Shown here in pieces: positions 8,154-19,168 of a stretch of DNA of 50,865 nucleotides; the stretch's first letter is position 1, and every line of letters starts with the position of its first letter. Below the pieces are notes generated by a model. It did not search any database. It was not told where the DNA came from and was given only the letters and a program-made list of their open reading frames with translations. The stretch comes from Bacteroidales bacterium (GTDB taxonomy: Bacteria; Bacteroidota; Bacteroidia; Bacteroidales; FEN-979), in contig JACZJJ010000134.1 in the NCBI GenBank assembly GCA_014860625.1, positions 1 through 50,865 on the forward strand. The letters are read 5' to 3'. The position numbers were made by a program, and so were the translations under genes.

Positions 8154-9389
8154 ATGGAACAATTAAATTTAGTCGAAACCTTTTCTGAATTCAAGGAATT
8201 CAAGAACATTGACAGGGAAACGATGATGATCATCCTTGAGGATGTCTTTAAGCATATGCTGACGAAACAGTTTGGCTCGGCTGACAATTTCGACATCATC
8301 GTCAACATCGACAAGGGTGACCTGGAGATCTGGAGAAACCGGATCATCGTGGAAGACGATGCCGTGGAAGATGAAAACATGCAGGTGCCGATCTCGGAAG
8401 CCATCAAGATTGAACCCGACTTCGAAGTTGGGGAAGAGCTCTCGGAAGAGATCAAGCTGCTAAGCTTTGGGAGGAGGGAGATCCTCTCGATCCGTCAGAA
8501 CCTCATCTCCAAAATCCAGGAGTATGAAAAGAACAATATCTTCCTGAAATACAAAGAGAAGATCGGGGAGATCATAACCGGAGAGGTCTACCAGGTATGG
8601 AAAAAAGAGATTCTGGTGCTTGACGACGAAAGCATTGAACTGATCTTGCCGAAGTCGGAGCAGATTCCTTCCGATTTCTACCGTAAGGGAGATTCTATCC
8701 GTGCCGTGGTTTCAAAGGTAGAGATGAAGAACAACACGCCATATATCATTCTGTCAAGAACTTCCGAGTCATTCCTCGAACGTCTTTTCGAAGCGGAAGT
8801 ACCTGAAGTTTATGACGGGCTGATCAGCATTCGCAAGATCGTCAGGGTCCCCGGCGAACGTGCCAAGATTGCCGTTGAGTCGTACGACGACAGGATCGAC
8901 CCGGTGGGCGCCTGTGTGGGAATGAAAGGTTCCCGAATCCATGGTATTGTGCGGGAATTGAAGAATGAGAACATCGACGTGATCAACTTCACCAACAATC
9001 CTTCCCTTTTTATCCAGCGGGCACTGAGTCCTGCCAAAGTAACCTCAATCGCCATCGATGAAGCGAACAAAAAAGCAGATGTGTTCATGAAACCGGACCA
9101 GGTGTCACTGGCTATCGGAAAAGGTGGATACAACATCAAACTTGCCGGGAAACTGAGTGGTTATGAGATCGACGTTTACAGGGATACGGATTTCGACAAT
9201 GAAGACGTTGACCTGCAGGAGTTTTCGGATGAAATAGATCAGTGGATTATCGATGAGATGAAAACGATTGGTTGTGATACTGCCAAGAGTGTTCTCGATC
9301 TTGAAGTGGCTGAACTGGTGAAACGGACCGATCTTGAAGAGGAGACAGTAAAGGAAGTAATTCGCATATTAAGCGCTGAGTTTGAATAA
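8154..9389 (+). CDS. nusA: Transcription termination/antitermination factor NusA
   Basis: A 411-residue NusA that binds RNA polymerase and nascent RNA and modulates pausing, termination and antitermination. Domain order is N-terminal RNAP-binding domain (about 1-130), S1 domain (about 135-200), KH1 with GMKGSR at about residue 257 and KH2 with GKGGYN at about 322. A short acidic C-terminal tail resembles the helix-hairpin-helix end. Length is typical for Bacteroidota, which lack the full acidic repeats of E. coli NusA. It sits between rimP and infB, the classical operon order. Confidence 0.96.
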   Translation: MEQLNLVETFSEFKEFKNIDRETMMIILEDVFKHMLTKQFGSADNFDIIVNIDKGDLEIWRNRIIVEDDAVEDENMQVPISEAIKIEPDFEVGEELSEEIKLLSFGRREILSIRQNLISKIQEYEKNNIFLKYKEKIGEIITGEVYQVWKKEILVLDDESIELILPKSEQIPSDFYRKGDSIRAVVSKVEMKNNTPYIILSRTSESFLERLFEAEVPEVYDGLISIRKIVRVPGERAKIAVESYDDRIDPVGACVGMKGSRIHGIVRELKNENIDVINFTNNPSLFIQRALSPAKVTSIAIDEANKKADVFMKPDQVSLAIGKGGYNIKLAGKLSGYEIDVYRDTDFDNEDVDLQEFSDEIDQWIIDEMKTIGCDTAKSVLDLEVAELVKRTDLEEETVKEVIRILSAEFE

Positions 9390-9413
9390 AAAGTCATAAT
9401 TTTACCAAACTAT

Positions 9414-12368
9414 ATGAGTGAAGGCACAGCATCAATAAGGTTAAGCAAGGCAGCCAGGGAATTCAATATTGGGATTTCTACGGTTCTGGAATTTCTGAAT
9501 AAAAAAGGATTCAAACTAGACCGGGATCCCAATGCCAAGTTGTCGCAGGAGATGTACAGCCTGTTGATGAGCGAATTCGCTTCAGAGAAGCACGTCAAAG
9601 AAGAAGCAAAGAAAATAGGATTGCAATTTGGCGGCAACGAAACAATCACCATTGCCGACAAGCGCGATGCATTTGAGGATCAGGAAAAGGAGATGGATGA
9701 CCTGATGATCAAGAATGTATCGTTGGGGTTCGGAAACAAACCCTCTGAAGTGGTCAGGAAAGAGGAACCTGCCAAGGTGAAAGAGACTCCGGCACGTCCA
9801 AAACCGGCTGTTGAAGAGAAACCTGCCGCCGCTCCGGAGAAAGCAGAAGAGAAGGACAAAGAGATTGCTCCTGCTCCTGAAAAAGAAGAAATAATTGTTG
9901 CAGAAGCTGACATTCAGCCTGTTGCTGCTGAAGAAGCCATTAAGGAAGAGCCAAAGTCCTCATTGAAGATCCTCGGAAAGATGGACCTTACTGATATTGG
10001 CAAAAAAGGCTCCAAAAAAGGAAAAGAGAAAAAAGAGGAAGAGAAAACTAAAAAAGAGGTTACGGCCAGGCAGGAACCCGTGGCAGCTGTGGAAGTCCCT
10101 GAAGTCATTGCTCCTTCCAACGAGGTTCCTGAAGAGGCTGTTCCGGAAATACCGGCTGCTCCGGTGGAAGAGGCGCCTGTCCCACCTGTCAGGAAAGCAC
10201 AGCCTGATAATTTCCTTGCTACCGAACGAATCAAGCTCGAAGGCCCGACGATACTGGGCTCAATGATTCTTCCTGAAACAAGAAAACCGGAAAAGAAACA
10301 GCCTGTCGCCTCTTCATCTGATGATTCAACAAAATCAAAGAAAAAGAAGCGGAAAAGGATCAAGCGCCAACCCGGCGAGCCCGGAGCTAATATCCAGGAT
10401 ACTGCCTCAAAAGGTCGTCCAGGTGCAAAGAAAACATCCAGGGATGTTCAGAAGCCTGAGATCTCTGAAGAGGACATCGAACGCCAGATCAAAGAGACCT
10501 TAAGCCGTCTCAGTCCTTCGGGCAAATCCAAAGCATCGAAGTACCGCCGTCAGAAGCGGGAAGCTGCCAGTCAGCACATGCATGAGGAACAGGAGCGCAT
10601 CGAAGAAGGCAAACGGGTGATCCAGGTGACAGAGTTTGTCACCGCCAACGAACTGGCAACCATGATCAACGTTGCTGTTACCGACGTCATCTCTACCTGC
10701 ATGACCCTCGGCATGTTTGTCTCTATCAACCAGCGGCTCGACGCAGAAACGCTGAGTCTGGTTGCAGAAGAGTTTGGCTATAAAGTTGAGTTTGTCAGCG
10801 TGGAAGTGCAGGAAGCAATTGACTTGGCTGACGACACTGACGAAATGGAAGGATTGGTCTTCCGTCCGCCGATTGTAACGGTCATGGGCCATGTGGACCA
10901 CGGTAAGACCAAACTGCTTGACTACATCCGCAGTGCCAACGTGGTAGCGGGGGAAGCCGGAGGCATCACCCAGCATATCGGCGCATACGAAGTACAGCTT
11001 GAAAACGGAAAAGAGATCACCTTCCTCGACACTCCGGGCCATGAAGCCTTTACGGCGATGCGTGCACGGGGAGCTAAAGTGACCGATGTGACCATCGTTG
11101 TAATTGCTGCTGACGAAACTGTGATGCCTCAAACCAAAGAAGCAATCAACCATGCTCAGGCTGCTGGCGTACCTATCGTTTTTGCCATCAACAAAATGGA
11201 CAAGCCCAATGCCAACTCCGAGAAGATCAGGGAAGAGCTCTCGAAGATGAACATCCTGGTTGAAGAGTGGGGTGGCAAGTACCAGACCCAGGAGATCTCG
11301 GCAAAAGAGGGTACCAACGTAAACCTGCTTCTTGAAAAAGTTCTTCTTGAAGCTGAAATGCTTGACTTAAAAGCCAATCCGGATAAAATGGCTTCCGGGA
11401 CAGTGATTGAATCCTCGCTTGACAAAGGCCGTGGATACGTCTCAAAATTACTTGTCCAGAGCGGTACGTTGAAGATGGGAGATATCGTTCTCGCCGGATC
11501 CACGTACGGCAAGGTTAAAGCCATGTACAACGAAAGAAACCAGGCGATCAAAACGGCCGGCCCCTCCACGCCTGTTCTCTTGCTTGGTTTGAACGGTGCA
11601 CCGCAGGCTGGCGACGGATTCAACGTGCTGACCGACGAACGGGAAGCCAAAACTATCAGCAACAAACGGTTACAACTTCAACGCGAGCAGGGTATCCGCA
11701 CACAGAAACACATCACCCTTGATGAGATCGGACGCCGGATTGCTATCGGTGACTTCAAGGAGCTGAACATTATCGTGAAAGCGGATGTTGACGGTTCGGT
11801 GGAAGCGCTGGCAGATTCGCTGATCAAACTCTCCACACAGAATGTTGTCGTAAACGTGATTCACAAATCAGTAGGGCAGATCACCGAATCGGATGTCCTT
11901 CTGGCCTCGGCATCCAATGCCATCATTGTGGGCTTCCAGGTCCGCCCCTCGGTTTCAGCCCGGAAACTGGCTGAACAGGAGCAAATTGACATCCGTCTTT
12001 ATTCGATCATCTACCAGGCTATTGAAGAGATCAAAGCCGCTATCGAAGGGATGCTTGCCCCTGAAATTGAGGAGAAAATCCTTTGCAATGTCGAAGTCCG
12101 GGATGTTTTCAGGATCACGAAAGTGGGAACCATCGCCGGCTGTCTTGTTCTGGACGGCAAGATCACACGCAACACCAAAGTTCGTATCATCCGCGATGGA
12201 ATTGTAGTCTATACCGGCCACCTGGCTTCACTCAAACGCTTCAAGGATGACGTGAAAGAGGTGAATGGCGGCTATGAGTGTGGACTTAACATCGAGAGTT
12301 TCAATGACATCAAAGTTGGAGATATCATTGAAGGATACGAAATCATCGAAGTCAAACGGAAGCTTTAA
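9414..12368 (+). CDS. infB: Translation initiation factor IF-2
   Basis: A 984-residue IF-2, the GTPase that places initiator tRNA on the 30S subunit and promotes subunit joining. The N-terminal 70 residues contain the small IF2-N helical domain ([15 protein letters not shown]). A long charged and Pro/Ala/Glu-rich linker covers about 80-390. The GTPase domain has G1 GHVDHGKT at 492-499, G3 DTPGH at 539-543 and G4 NKMD at 593-596, followed by domains II, III and IV ending in [11 protein letters not shown]. Length is normal for Bacteroidota. It is the last gene of rimP-nusA-infB, 24 bp after nusA. Its end overlaps the end of the convergent purA gene by 17 bp. Confidence 0.97.
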   Translation: MSEGTASIRLSKAAREFNIGISTVLEFLNKKGFKLDRDPNAKLSQEMYSLLMSEFASEKHVKEEAKKIGLQFGGNETITIADKRDAFEDQEKEMDDLMIKNVSLGFGNKPSEVVRKEEPAKVKETPARPKPAVEEKPAAAPEKAEEKDKEIAPAPEKEEIIVAEADIQPVAAEEAIKEEPKSSLKILGKMDLTDIGKKGSKKGKEKKEEEKTKKEVTARQEPVAAVEVPEVIAPSNEVPEEAVPEIPAAPVEEAPVPPVRKAQPDNFLATERIKLEGPTILGSMILPETRKPEKKQPVASSSDDSTKSKKKKRKRIKRQPGEPGANIQDTASKGRPGAKKTSRDVQKPEISEEDIERQIKETLSRLSPSGKSKASKYRRQKREAASQHMHEEQERIEEGKRVIQVTEFVTANELATMINVAVTDVISTCMTLGMFVSINQRLDAETLSLVAEEFGYKVEFVSVEVQEAIDLADDTDEMEGLVFRPPIVTVMGHVDHGKTKLLDYIRSANVVAGEAGGITQHIGAYEVQLENGKEITFLDTPGHEAFTAMRARGAKVTDVTIVVIAADETVMPQTKEAINHAQAAGVPIVFAINKMDKPNANSEKIREELSKMNILVEEWGGKYQTQEISAKEGTNVNLLLEKVLLEAEMLDLKANPDKMASGTVIESSLDKGRGYVSKLLVQSGTLKMGDIVLAGSTYGKVKAMYNERNQAIKTAGPSTPVLLLGLNGAPQAGDGFNVLTDEREAKTISNKRLQLQREQGIRTQKHITLDEIGRRIAIGDFKELNIIVKADVDGSVEALADSLIKLSTQNVVVNVIHKSVGQITESDVLLASASNAIIVGFQVRPSVSARKLAEQEQIDIRLYSIIYQAIEEIKAAIEGMLAPEIEEKILCNVEVRDVFRITKVGTIAGCLVLDGKITRNTKVRIIRDGIVVYTGHLASLKRFKDDVKEVNGGYECGLNIESFNDIKVGDIIEGYEIIEVKRKL

Positions 12369-13665
12369 TTTCCTCCCTTACCAGGGTCTGGGTCCTGTCG
12401 GGGCCCATAGAAATGATGTCAACGGGTAAGCCGGTGGCCGTTTCAATATAGCTTGTATATTCCTTTAGATTTTTTGGCAGGGCATCAAACCCTCCGGCTA
12501 CATCCGGTTCAGAATTCCACCCGGGTAACGAATGATAGACCGGTTGAATCCCTTTATCAGCCAGGTTGAAAGGCAGATGGCTGCTGAGACAGCCCTCCTT
12601 CTCATAACTTGTACACACCTGAATCTCCTCAAGATCGTTCAACACATCGGCTTTCATCATGATAAGCCGGTTGACCCCGTTGAGCATGATGGCATAGTTC
12701 AGCGCTGGCAGGTCCAGCCAGCCACACCGGCGGGGCCGGCCTGTTGTACTGCCAAACTCATTGCCGGCTTTTCGCAGATGTTCACCTGTACTGTCGTGAA
12801 GTTCTGTTGGGAAAGGCCCTCCGCCAACACGTGTACAGTAAGCTTTGAATACCCCGTAAACCGTGCCGATCTTATTGGGGGCAATCCCAAGTCCGGCACA
12901 GGCACCCGCAGTGATGGTATTTGAGGAAGTGACAAATGGGAACGAACCAAAATCAATATCCAGAAGTGTCCCCTGGGCGCCTTCGGCAAGGACCGATTGT
13001 CCGGAATTTATACAGTCGTTCAGGAAATACTCACTGTCAATAAATGTATACTCTTTCAGCCGCTTGACGGCATCCAGCCACACCTCTTCGTACTCGTCAA
13101 AAGGCAGCCCGTCAATCAGGTAGTTTTTATAGTCGAAGTGATATTGATGTACAATTTCGAGATGCCGCTCCTTCAGGCTTGAGTAGCAGCTGTTGAAGCC
13201 TGAATCACACAGGTTACCTACCCGCAACCCCGAACGGCTGTATTTATCGGTATATGTTGGCCCGATCCCTTTTAACGTGGACCCGATCTTTTCCAGTCCT
13301 TTTGATGCTTCATAAGTCGCATCCAGAAGCCTGTGTGAAGGGAGAATCAGATGTGCACGCCGCGAAACAAGCAGGTTGTTCTCCGGCTTGATATTGGCTG
13401 CGTGCAGCGTGTCAACCTCCTTGAAGAGAATATAGGGATCAATGATCACCCCATTGCCAATTACATTTTGCTTGTCGGCATGAAAAATACCCGACGGAAT
13501 CGTATGCAGGACGAACTTCTTTCCATCAAATTCAATTGTATGTCCGGCATTGGGGCCGCCCTGAAAACGGGCAATGACATCATAATGGGGCGTAAAAACG
13601 TCGACAATCTTCCCTTTCCCTTCATCTCCCCATTGCAGTCCTAAAATAACATCAACCTTCATCAA
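12352..13665 (-). CDS. purA: Adenylosuccinate synthetase
   Basis: A 437-residue enzyme that makes adenylosuccinate from IMP, aspartate and GTP, the first committed step to AMP. The GDEGKGK motif at 13-19, the NAGHTI segment with the catalytic His, [15 protein letters not shown], and the C-terminal TQTLVREEI are all present. Two Met codons open the frame; the second is equally plausible as the start. It follows fur by 9 bp and is probably co-transcribed with it. Its stop codon lies inside the last codons of infB on the opposite strand. Confidence 0.97.
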   Translation of the reverse strand: MMKVDVILGLQWGDEGKGKIVDVFTPHYDVIARFQGGPNAGHTIEFDGKKFVLHTIPSGIFHADKQNVIGNGVIIDPYILFKEVDTLHAANIKPENNLLVSRRAHLILPSHRLLDATYEASKGLEKIGSTLKGIGPTYTDKYSRSGLRVGNLCDSGFNSCYSSLKERHLEIVHQYHFDYKNYLIDGLPFDEYEEVWLDAVKRLKEYTFIDSEYFLNDCINSGQSVLAEGAQGTLLDIDFGSFPFVTSSNTITAGACAGLGIAPNKIGTVYGVFKAYCTRVGGGPFPTELHDSTGEHLRKAGNEFGSTTGRPRRCGWLDLPALNYAIMLNGVNRLIMMKADVLNDLEEIQVCTSYEKEGCLSSHLPFNLADKGIQPVYHSLPGWNSEPDVAGGFDALPKNLKEYTSYIETATGLPVDIISMGPDRTQTLVREEIKASV

Positions 13666-13674
13666 TTGGGGAGT

Positions 13675-14124
13675 TTATTTTTTCTCTCTTGAGTGTCCGT
13701 AAAAGGTAAGTGAATAATGAGTGATGTCAACATTAAAAAGATCCTTTATGTGCGCTTTGATCTCCTCAATCCGGGGATCGTAAAACTCGAGCACCTCTCC
13801 TGATTCATTAAAAATGAAGTGATCGTGCTGAATCATCATGTTGGTCTTCTCAAATTGTGCGTAGTTGGTCCCAAACTGGTGTTTGGTAACCAGGCCGCAA
13901 TCGAGAAGCAATTCAATGGTATTATAGAGGGTCGCACGACTAACCCTGTATTTGTGGTTCTTCATCCGAATGTAAAGGGTCTCAATATCGAAATGACCCT
14001 CTGTAGCAAAGATCTCTTTCAAAATGGTGAAGCGCTCCGGAGTTTTCCGATGACCATGCCGTTCGAGGTAATCTGTGAAAAGCTTTCGAATGTTATCGAA
14101 TGAATCTTCAGCTGTTTTCTTCAT
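13675..14124 (-). CDS. Fur family transcriptional regulator
   Basis: A 149-residue Fur-superfamily repressor. Residues 1-90 form the winged-helix DNA-binding domain (HRKTPERFTIL, SRATLYNTIELL). The metal-binding dimerisation domain starts at QHDHFIF. The first CxxC of many Fur proteins is replaced by FNES and no second pair is visible, so the structural zinc site is probably absent, while the HDH regulatory metal ligands remain. The gene has a consensus promoter (14150-14179) and is followed after 9 bp by purA. The Rel-Fur-PurA neighbourhood is, to my knowledge, frequent in Bacteroidota. Whether it senses iron, peroxide or another metal cannot be decided. Confidence 0.9.
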   Translation of the reverse strand: MKKTAEDSFDNIRKLFTDYLERHGHRKTPERFTILKEIFATEGHFDIETLYIRMKNHKYRVSRATLYNTIELLLDCGLVTKHQFGTNYAQFEKTNMMIQHDHFIFNESGEVLEFYDPRIEEIKAHIKDLFNVDITHYSLTFYGHSREKK

Positions 14125-14149
14125 TTCAATGAAATTTTCAATAAAGGTA

Positions 14150-14179
14150 CAAAAATAAGTTTATTTAGACATGATTCAA
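14150..14179 (-). promoter_or_regulatory. Consensus promoter of fur-purA
   Basis: On the minus strand TTG (14177-14179) is followed after exactly 19 bp by TATTTTTG (14150-14157). This is the Bacteroidota TTG-N19-TAnnTTTG arrangement. It lies between the rel stop and the fur ATG, so fur can be transcribed separately from rel. Confidence 0.75.
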
Positions 14180-14188
14180 ATAATTTTT

Positions 14189-16414
14189 TTAATCAACCCG
14201 GGTAACATTCCGAACTCCCTCGATCTCCCTGAGGTTCATCAGGAGCCTGTTAAGGATGTTTACATCCGGAACGAAAAGCTGGACCTTCCCCTCGGTATAT
14301 CCGTTATCGCTCTTCAGTGAAAAAGATTTGATATTGAGGTTCAGTTCAGAAGAGATAACCCTTGAGATATCTGAAAGCATGCCCATCCTGTCAATTCCTG
14401 CAATCCTTATCCCGGTAACAAAGGAGATCGATTCCCGGTTTGTCCAGTTCACCTTGATCATCTTGTTGCCGAAGCTCGACATCAACTCAATGGCTCTGGG
14501 GCAGTTGGTACGGTGAATCTGAATGGGAAGCTGTTCCGATGCCACAAGGCCGGTCACGTCGTCGCCCGGGATAGGGTTGCAACAGAGTGCCACCTCAAAC
14601 CCGCGGCCACTTTGCGTCCCCTCCAGGCTTCCAGCCAATGCGGAAGATTTTGCCGAGATCCCTCTTTCCTTTGCCGGTATCACCACCTCTTTCGGCTTTG
14701 TTTTGGTGACCGGTTTCGTCAGGAAATTAAACCAGCCGCTCTTCATTGTCGCCGTAGCGAAGGCCTTTACATCCTTGATTCCGATTTTATCCTGTGAAGC
14801 CGCATAGTAGAGATCCGTGAGGGAGGAAAAATTTGTGGATACCTGAAAGTGCTTGATATTTTCGGGTGTTGTCTCGAGGTTGTTCTTTTCGAACCATCTC
14901 ATGACTTTTTCCTGTCCCTCTGCCCTGAATTTTCGTTTATACTCCTTTACACTCTGCTTGATGCTGCCCTTCGCACGTGTTGTCACCACATAGTCGAGCC
15001 ATTCGTCGCGGGGAGATTGCCGAGATGAGGTGAGTATTTCCACCTGTTGCCCGTTTTTCAGCTGGGCATTGATCGGAACCAGTTTTTTATCCACCTTGGC
15101 TCCGATGCAGGTATTTCCTATCTCGGAATGGATCGCATAGGCGAAATCCAATACAGAACTGTTTGCCGGAAGGGTCCGAAGTTCTCCCTGGGGTGTAAAT
15201 ACAGAGATCTCGTCAAGAAAGAAATATCCTTTGATATCGTCGATGAAAGCAAGGGCATTGTCGTCGGAAGAATCCAGCATCTCCTTGATCCGGTCAAGCC
15301 ACCGGTCGAGTTGACTGCTAACCTTGATGGTATCCTTGTATTTCCAGTGAGCCGCATACCCTTTCTCTGCAATCTCATCCATCCGTTTTGAGCGAATCTG
15401 GATCTCAACCCACTGTCCGGTATGGCTCATCACCGTGGTGTGGAGCGCTTCATATCCGTTGGCCTTGGGAATGGAAATCCAGTCGCGGAGCCGTTCCATG
15501 TTTGGCCGGTAGATATCGGTAATGATCGAGTAGGCCGTCCAGCAATCAGCCTTCTCCGATTCGAGGGGAGAGTCGATGATGATCCGGATTGCAAACACGT
15601 CGAAGATCTCTTCGAAGGGAACCTCCTTATTTTTCATCTTCTCCCAGATGGAGGCGATCGATTTCTCGCGCCCTGAAATAGAGAAATTAAATCCCTGATC
15701 GGTCATCGATTGCCGGATCGGGTTGATGAACTTGTTGATAAACCTGATCCTCTCCTGTTCCGATTCCTTCAGTTTATTTGATATCGACTCAAATATTTCG
15801 GGATCGGTGTACTTCATGGCCAGATCTTCCATTTCGGTTTTGATGGCATGCAGTCCAAGTCTGTGCGCCAGTGGAGCATAGAGGTAGATCGTCTCGGATG
15901 CAACCTTGAGGCGTTTCTGGTCGGGAAGCATTTCAAGCGTCCTGAGGTTGTGCAGACGGTCGGCCAGTTTGATGAGGATCACCCTCACGTCGTCTGAAAG
16001 CGTCAATAAGATCTTGCGAAAATTCTCTGCCTGGATCGATGCCGTTTTCTGGTCAAAAATCCCCTTGATCTTCGTCAGCCCGTCGATGATAGAAGCCACT
16101 TTATCTCCAAAGAGTCCCCGGATGTCTTCCAGAGTAAACTCCGTATCCTCCACAACATCATGAAGCAGGGCGCATACAATGGATGTCGTTCCCAGGCCGA
16201 TCTCCTGAGCGCATATGATCGCCACTTCGAGCGGATGATAGATATAGGGTTCACCACTTTGCCTGCGCATATCCTTATGCGCTTCCAAAGCCATGTTGAA
16301 AGCCTTCCGTGTCATCTTGCGGTCCTCCTCCTTCTTGGGGAGCCAGACTTTCATCAGGTAACGGTAGCGACGGAGGATCTCCTTTTTTTCAGCTTCGGAG
16401 TCGACGTTATACAT
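14189..16414 (-). CDS. rel: Bifunctional (p)ppGpp synthetase/hydrolase, Rel/SpoT family
   Basis: A stringent-response enzyme of 741 residues. The HD hydrolase domain has the complete HDVVED motif at 85-90. The synthetase domain follows with KSIASIWEKMKNK and ANGYEALHTTVM. The basic character around KMKNKE suits a bifunctional rather than a RelA-only enzyme. Then come TGS (DEISVFTPQGELR), the Zn/helical linker, and a C-terminal ACT domain (GIRIAGIDRMGMLSDI). I start at ATG 16414 (MYNVDSEAEKKE). A start at 16480 is in frame, but it lies upstream of the -7 element at 16443-16450 and would add residues not typical of the family. Fur and PurA follow on the same strand. Confidence 0.95.
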   Translation of the reverse strand: MYNVDSEAEKKEILRRYRYLMKVWLPKKEEDRKMTRKAFNMALEAHKDMRRQSGEPYIYHPLEVAIICAQEIGLGTTSIVCALLHDVVEDTEFTLEDIRGLFGDKVASIIDGLTKIKGIFDQKTASIQAENFRKILLTLSDDVRVILIKLADRLHNLRTLEMLPDQKRLKVASETIYLYAPLAHRLGLHAIKTEMEDLAMKYTDPEIFESISNKLKESEQERIRFINKFINPIRQSMTDQGFNFSISGREKSIASIWEKMKNKEVPFEEIFDVFAIRIIIDSPLESEKADCWTAYSIITDIYRPNMERLRDWISIPKANGYEALHTTVMSHTGQWVEIQIRSKRMDEIAEKGYAAHWKYKDTIKVSSQLDRWLDRIKEMLDSSDDNALAFIDDIKGYFFLDEISVFTPQGELRTLPANSSVLDFAYAIHSEIGNTCIGAKVDKKLVPINAQLKNGQQVEILTSSRQSPRDEWLDYVVTTRAKGSIKQSVKEYKRKFRAEGQEKVMRWFEKNNLETTPENIKHFQVSTNFSSLTDLYYAASQDKIGIKDVKAFATATMKSGWFNFLTKPVTKTKPKEVVIPAKERGISAKSSALAGSLEGTQSGRGFEVALCCNPIPGDDVTGLVASEQLPIQIHRTNCPRAIELMSSFGNKMIKVNWTNRESISFVTGIRIAGIDRMGMLSDISRVISSELNLNIKSFSLKSDNGYTEGKVQLFVPDVNILNRLLMNLREIEGVRNVTRVD

Positions 16415-16442
16415 ACGGAGGATTCTGATTCTGTTGGAATTG

Positions 16443-16450
16443 CAAAAGTA
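16443..16450 (-). promoter_or_regulatory. Promoter -7 element of rel
   Basis: The minus strand reads TACTTTTG followed by C, an exact TAnnTTTG match, about 30 bp before the rel ATG at 16414. It is divergent from the promoter at 16506, and it decides the rel start codon. Confidence 0.7.
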
Positions 16451-16505
16451 GTTAAATTTAGAATGAATTGAAACTGGCACAAGGGGAATGCGCCGGGAAA
16501 ATTAT

Positions 16506-16513
16506 TACTTTTG
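16506..16513 (+). promoter_or_regulatory. Promoter -7 element of the type B cargo gene
   Basis: TACTTTTG is an exact TAnnTTTG match 29 bp before the ATG at 16543. It rules against the in-frame ATG at 16468, which lies upstream of it. No TTG is found at the ideal spacing. Confidence 0.65.
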
Positions 16514-16542
16514 AAGGAAGATTCAAGACTCCTTGTCACGCT

Positions 16543-19152
16543 ATGGTCACCTTACGTCTCTTCCGTCTGCTTATCTTGTTTTCATCGTTGATCGCGTATC
16601 CCGTATCACTGATCGCAACGCACCAGCGTGCTGCTGAAATTACCTACAGGCATGTATCAGGTCTCACCTATGAAATTACGCTGATCTCATACACATTCAC
16701 GCCCAGCCCGGCAAACGCCTACCGCGATTACCTGACCATCCACTGGGGCGATGCGACCACAAGCGAGATCCCCCGGGTAGAGATCAAATACCTCCCCAAT
16801 GAAATATCCTACAACAGGTATGTGGGGCAGCATACCTTTTCAGGACCTGCCACCTATACGATATCTTGCGAAGACCCTAACAGGAACGGAGGGATCCTGA
16901 ATATCCCCAATTCCATCAACGTGCCGTTGTTTATTTATTCTGAACTCATCATCAGTCCATTCATCGGTGGATACAACAACTCCCCTGTATTGCTGCTTCC
17001 TCCCATTGACAACGCCTGTGTGAACCAGCCTTTTCTTCATAATCCAGGCGCCTACGATGCAGATGGCGACAGCCTCTCCTACCGGCTGGTTCCATGCATG
17101 GGAGCCATGGGACTGCCAATCCTTGGCTATACCCTCCCCCCTGCCTCCGATTCGCTGATTTTAAACCCTGTAACCGGCGACCTGTACTGGATTACCCCTC
17201 CGCAGCAGGGAGAGTACAACATCGCCATCCTGATAGAGGAGTGGCGCAACGGCGATAAGATCGGCAGTGTGCTTCGCGACATGCAGATCATCGTGATCGC
17301 CTGCAACAACAAGCCTCCGGTGATCGAAGACCTCGCGGACACCTGCGTGGAAGCCGGACAAACGCTTACCTTCCCAGTCAGAGCGTACGATCCTGATTCC
17401 AACATGGTAACCCTCACAGCTACCGGCGGGCCCTTCCTCCTGCCCGACCATAAAGCGACACTGGTTCCCAATCCGGCCACCGATTCGGCACATGTTACAG
17501 CCCTGTTCAACTGGCCAACCATCTGCGAACATGTGAAGATCAATCCTTATCAGGTGTTTTTCAAAGCGCAGGACAACAGCAAACCGGTCAGCCTCACCGA
17601 CATCAAATCGATGAAGATACGGGTTGTAGGCCCTGCGCCAGAGAACCTTACAGCCACACCATTGGGCACATCCATCACCCTCTCGTGGGACAGTTACAGC
17701 TGCGAAAATGCCGCAGGATTTTACATCTACCGAAAAGCCGACTCCTCGGGATTCATTCCCGCCTATTGCGAGACCGGCGTACCACCCTATTTGGGATACA
17801 GCAGGATTGCTACCCTGAACGGACTGGCGCAAACAGGTTTTCTTGATCATAACAACGGAGCGGGACTCAATCCAGGCGTGAAATACTGCTATCTTGTAAC
17901 TGCCTGGTACCCCGACAACGCCGAAGGATACGCTTCCAATGAAGCCTGTGCCAGGCTGAAGAGAGATGTTCCGGTGATCACCAACGTCAGCATCCGGATT
18001 ACAGATACTTCGAACGGATCCCTCTACCTTGCCTGGTCGAAGCCCACAGAGATTGACACGATTCAGGCCCCTGGCCCATACACATATGTGGTCAACAGAG
18101 CCCGGTCGGATCAGCCCGGCCAGTTCACCCCGATCCAGTCCTATTCTGACCTGAATGACACCCTCTTCATTGACACCCTCCTGAACACAAAAGATCACTC
18201 ATTCATCTACCGCATCGACCTGTACAACGAAACGCCTGGCATGCAGTTCCTGATAGGCTCTTCGCAGGATGCCGAATCGATGTTCCTGCAGATCACGCCT
18301 ACCGATAAAAAACTGATCCTGACCTGGAACGTTGAGGTTCCCTGGAACAATTTGGATTACACCATATTCCGGTACAACAACCAGCAGGCACAGTTCGACT
18401 CGATCGGCTTCTCCACGGAACCTCTGTATACCGACCGAGGACTGGCAAATGGATTCAACTACTGTTATTTTATCAAAAGCCTTGGGAACTATTCGGGAGG
18501 AGGGTTTGTGGATCCTATCATCAACTTCTCCCAGATCAACTGCTCGACACCTGTTGATGACCAACCCCCGTGCGCTCCTGTTCTTACCATCCAAACCGAC
18601 TGCGACAACGCCACCAACATCCTTTCCTGGTTCAACCCCAACGACACCTGTATTCACGACATGGTTAAATACTACATTTGGTATGCGGCTAACCAGAGCC
18701 AGCCTCTGGAGGTAATCGACTCTCTTTTTGGCATTTACGACACCACCTATGCACATAAACCGCCGCAGTCTATCGTTGGCTGTTACGGCGTTACTGCGAT
18801 CGATTCAGCCAATAATGAAAGTGCGTTCAGCAATCTCATCTGCATCGACTACACGGAATGCCCTGTTTACCGTTTGCCCAAGGTATTCACGCCAAACGGT
18901 GATGCCTGGAACAACCTCTTTGTGCCATTCCCGTACACCTCTGTCGAAAGCATCAACCTGAACATCTTCAACCGATGGGGTAATGAGGTGTTTCACACCA
19001 ACGATCCGAACATTGACTGGGACGGGAAAGACCAGACAACCAACCAGCCATGCAGCGACGGTGTCTATTTTTACGTCTGCGACGTATATGAGATCACCAT
19101 CACCGGAATCGTCAAACGAACACTTCAAGGGGCAGTGACGATATTGCGATAA
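16543..19152 (+). CDS. Secreted multidomain protein with type B T9SS sorting domain (gliding-motility C-terminal domain)
   Basis: A large secreted or surface protein of 869 residues. It opens with a signal peptide ([13 protein letters not shown]...). The first ~250 residues form an unrecognised beta-rich region; a PKD/cadherin-like stretch around [11 protein letters not shown] follows. Four fibronectin-III-like repeats can be picked out by their ITLSW, LYLAW, LILTW and ILSW strands. The last ~90 residues form the type B (CHU_C) sorting domain: [34 protein letters not shown] and GVYFYVCD. Such domains direct export through the T9SS. No catalytic domain was recognised; adhesion or a structural role is the simplest guess. 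The start at 16543 is preferred because the promoter lies between it and the earlier in-frame ATG. Confidence 0.87.
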   Translation: MVTLRLFRLLILFSSLIAYPVSLIATHQRAAEITYRHVSGLTYEITLISYTFTPSPANAYRDYLTIHWGDATTSEIPRVEIKYLPNEISYNRYVGQHTFSGPATYTISCEDPNRNGGILNIPNSINVPLFIYSELIISPFIGGYNNSPVLLLPPIDNACVNQPFLHNPGAYDADGDSLSYRLVPCMGAMGLPILGYTLPPASDSLILNPVTGDLYWITPPQQGEYNIAILIEEWRNGDKIGSVLRDMQIIVIACNNKPPVIEDLADTCVEAGQTLTFPVRAYDPDSNMVTLTATGGPFLLPDHKATLVPNPATDSAHVTALFNWPTICEHVKINPYQVFFKAQDNSKPVSLTDIKSMKIRVVGPAPENLTATPLGTSITLSWDSYSCENAAGFYIYRKADSSGFIPAYCETGVPPYLGYSRIATLNGLAQTGFLDHNNGAGLNPGVKYCYLVTAWYPDNAEGYASNEACARLKRDVPVITNVSIRITDTSNGSLYLAWSKPTEIDTIQAPGPYTYVVNRARSDQPGQFTPIQSYSDLNDTLFIDTLLNTKDHSFIYRIDLYNETPGMQFLIGSSQDAESMFLQITPTDKKLILTWNVEVPWNNLDYTIFRYNNQQAQFDSIGFSTEPLYTDRGLANGFNYCYFIKSLGNYSGGGFVDPIINFSQINCSTPVDDQPPCAPVLTIQTDCDNATNILSWFNPNDTCIHDMVKYYIWYAANQSQPLEVIDSLFGIYDTTYAHKPPQSIVGCYGVTAIDSANNESAFSNLICIDYTECPVYRLPKVFTPNGDAWNNLFVPFPYTSVESINLNIFNRWGNEVFHTNDPNIDWDGKDQTTNQPCSDGVYFYVCDVYEITITGIVKRTLQGAVTILR

Positions 19153-19156
19153 ATCG

Positions 19157-19164
19157 TATCTTTG
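19157..19164 (+). promoter_or_regulatory. Promoter -7 element of lepA
   Basis: TATCTTTG is an exact consensus -7 element, ending only 4 bp before the GTG start of lepA and beginning 4 bp after the previous stop. Transcription would start on or next to the start codon. Confidence 0.6.
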
Positions 19165-19168
19165 CGCC

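Noticed and set aside
17161-18198. Antisense frame of 345 codons opposite the type B cargo gene
   Set aside because: It is a shadow of a well-supported gene, with composition typical of a reverse-strand artefact and no promoter.
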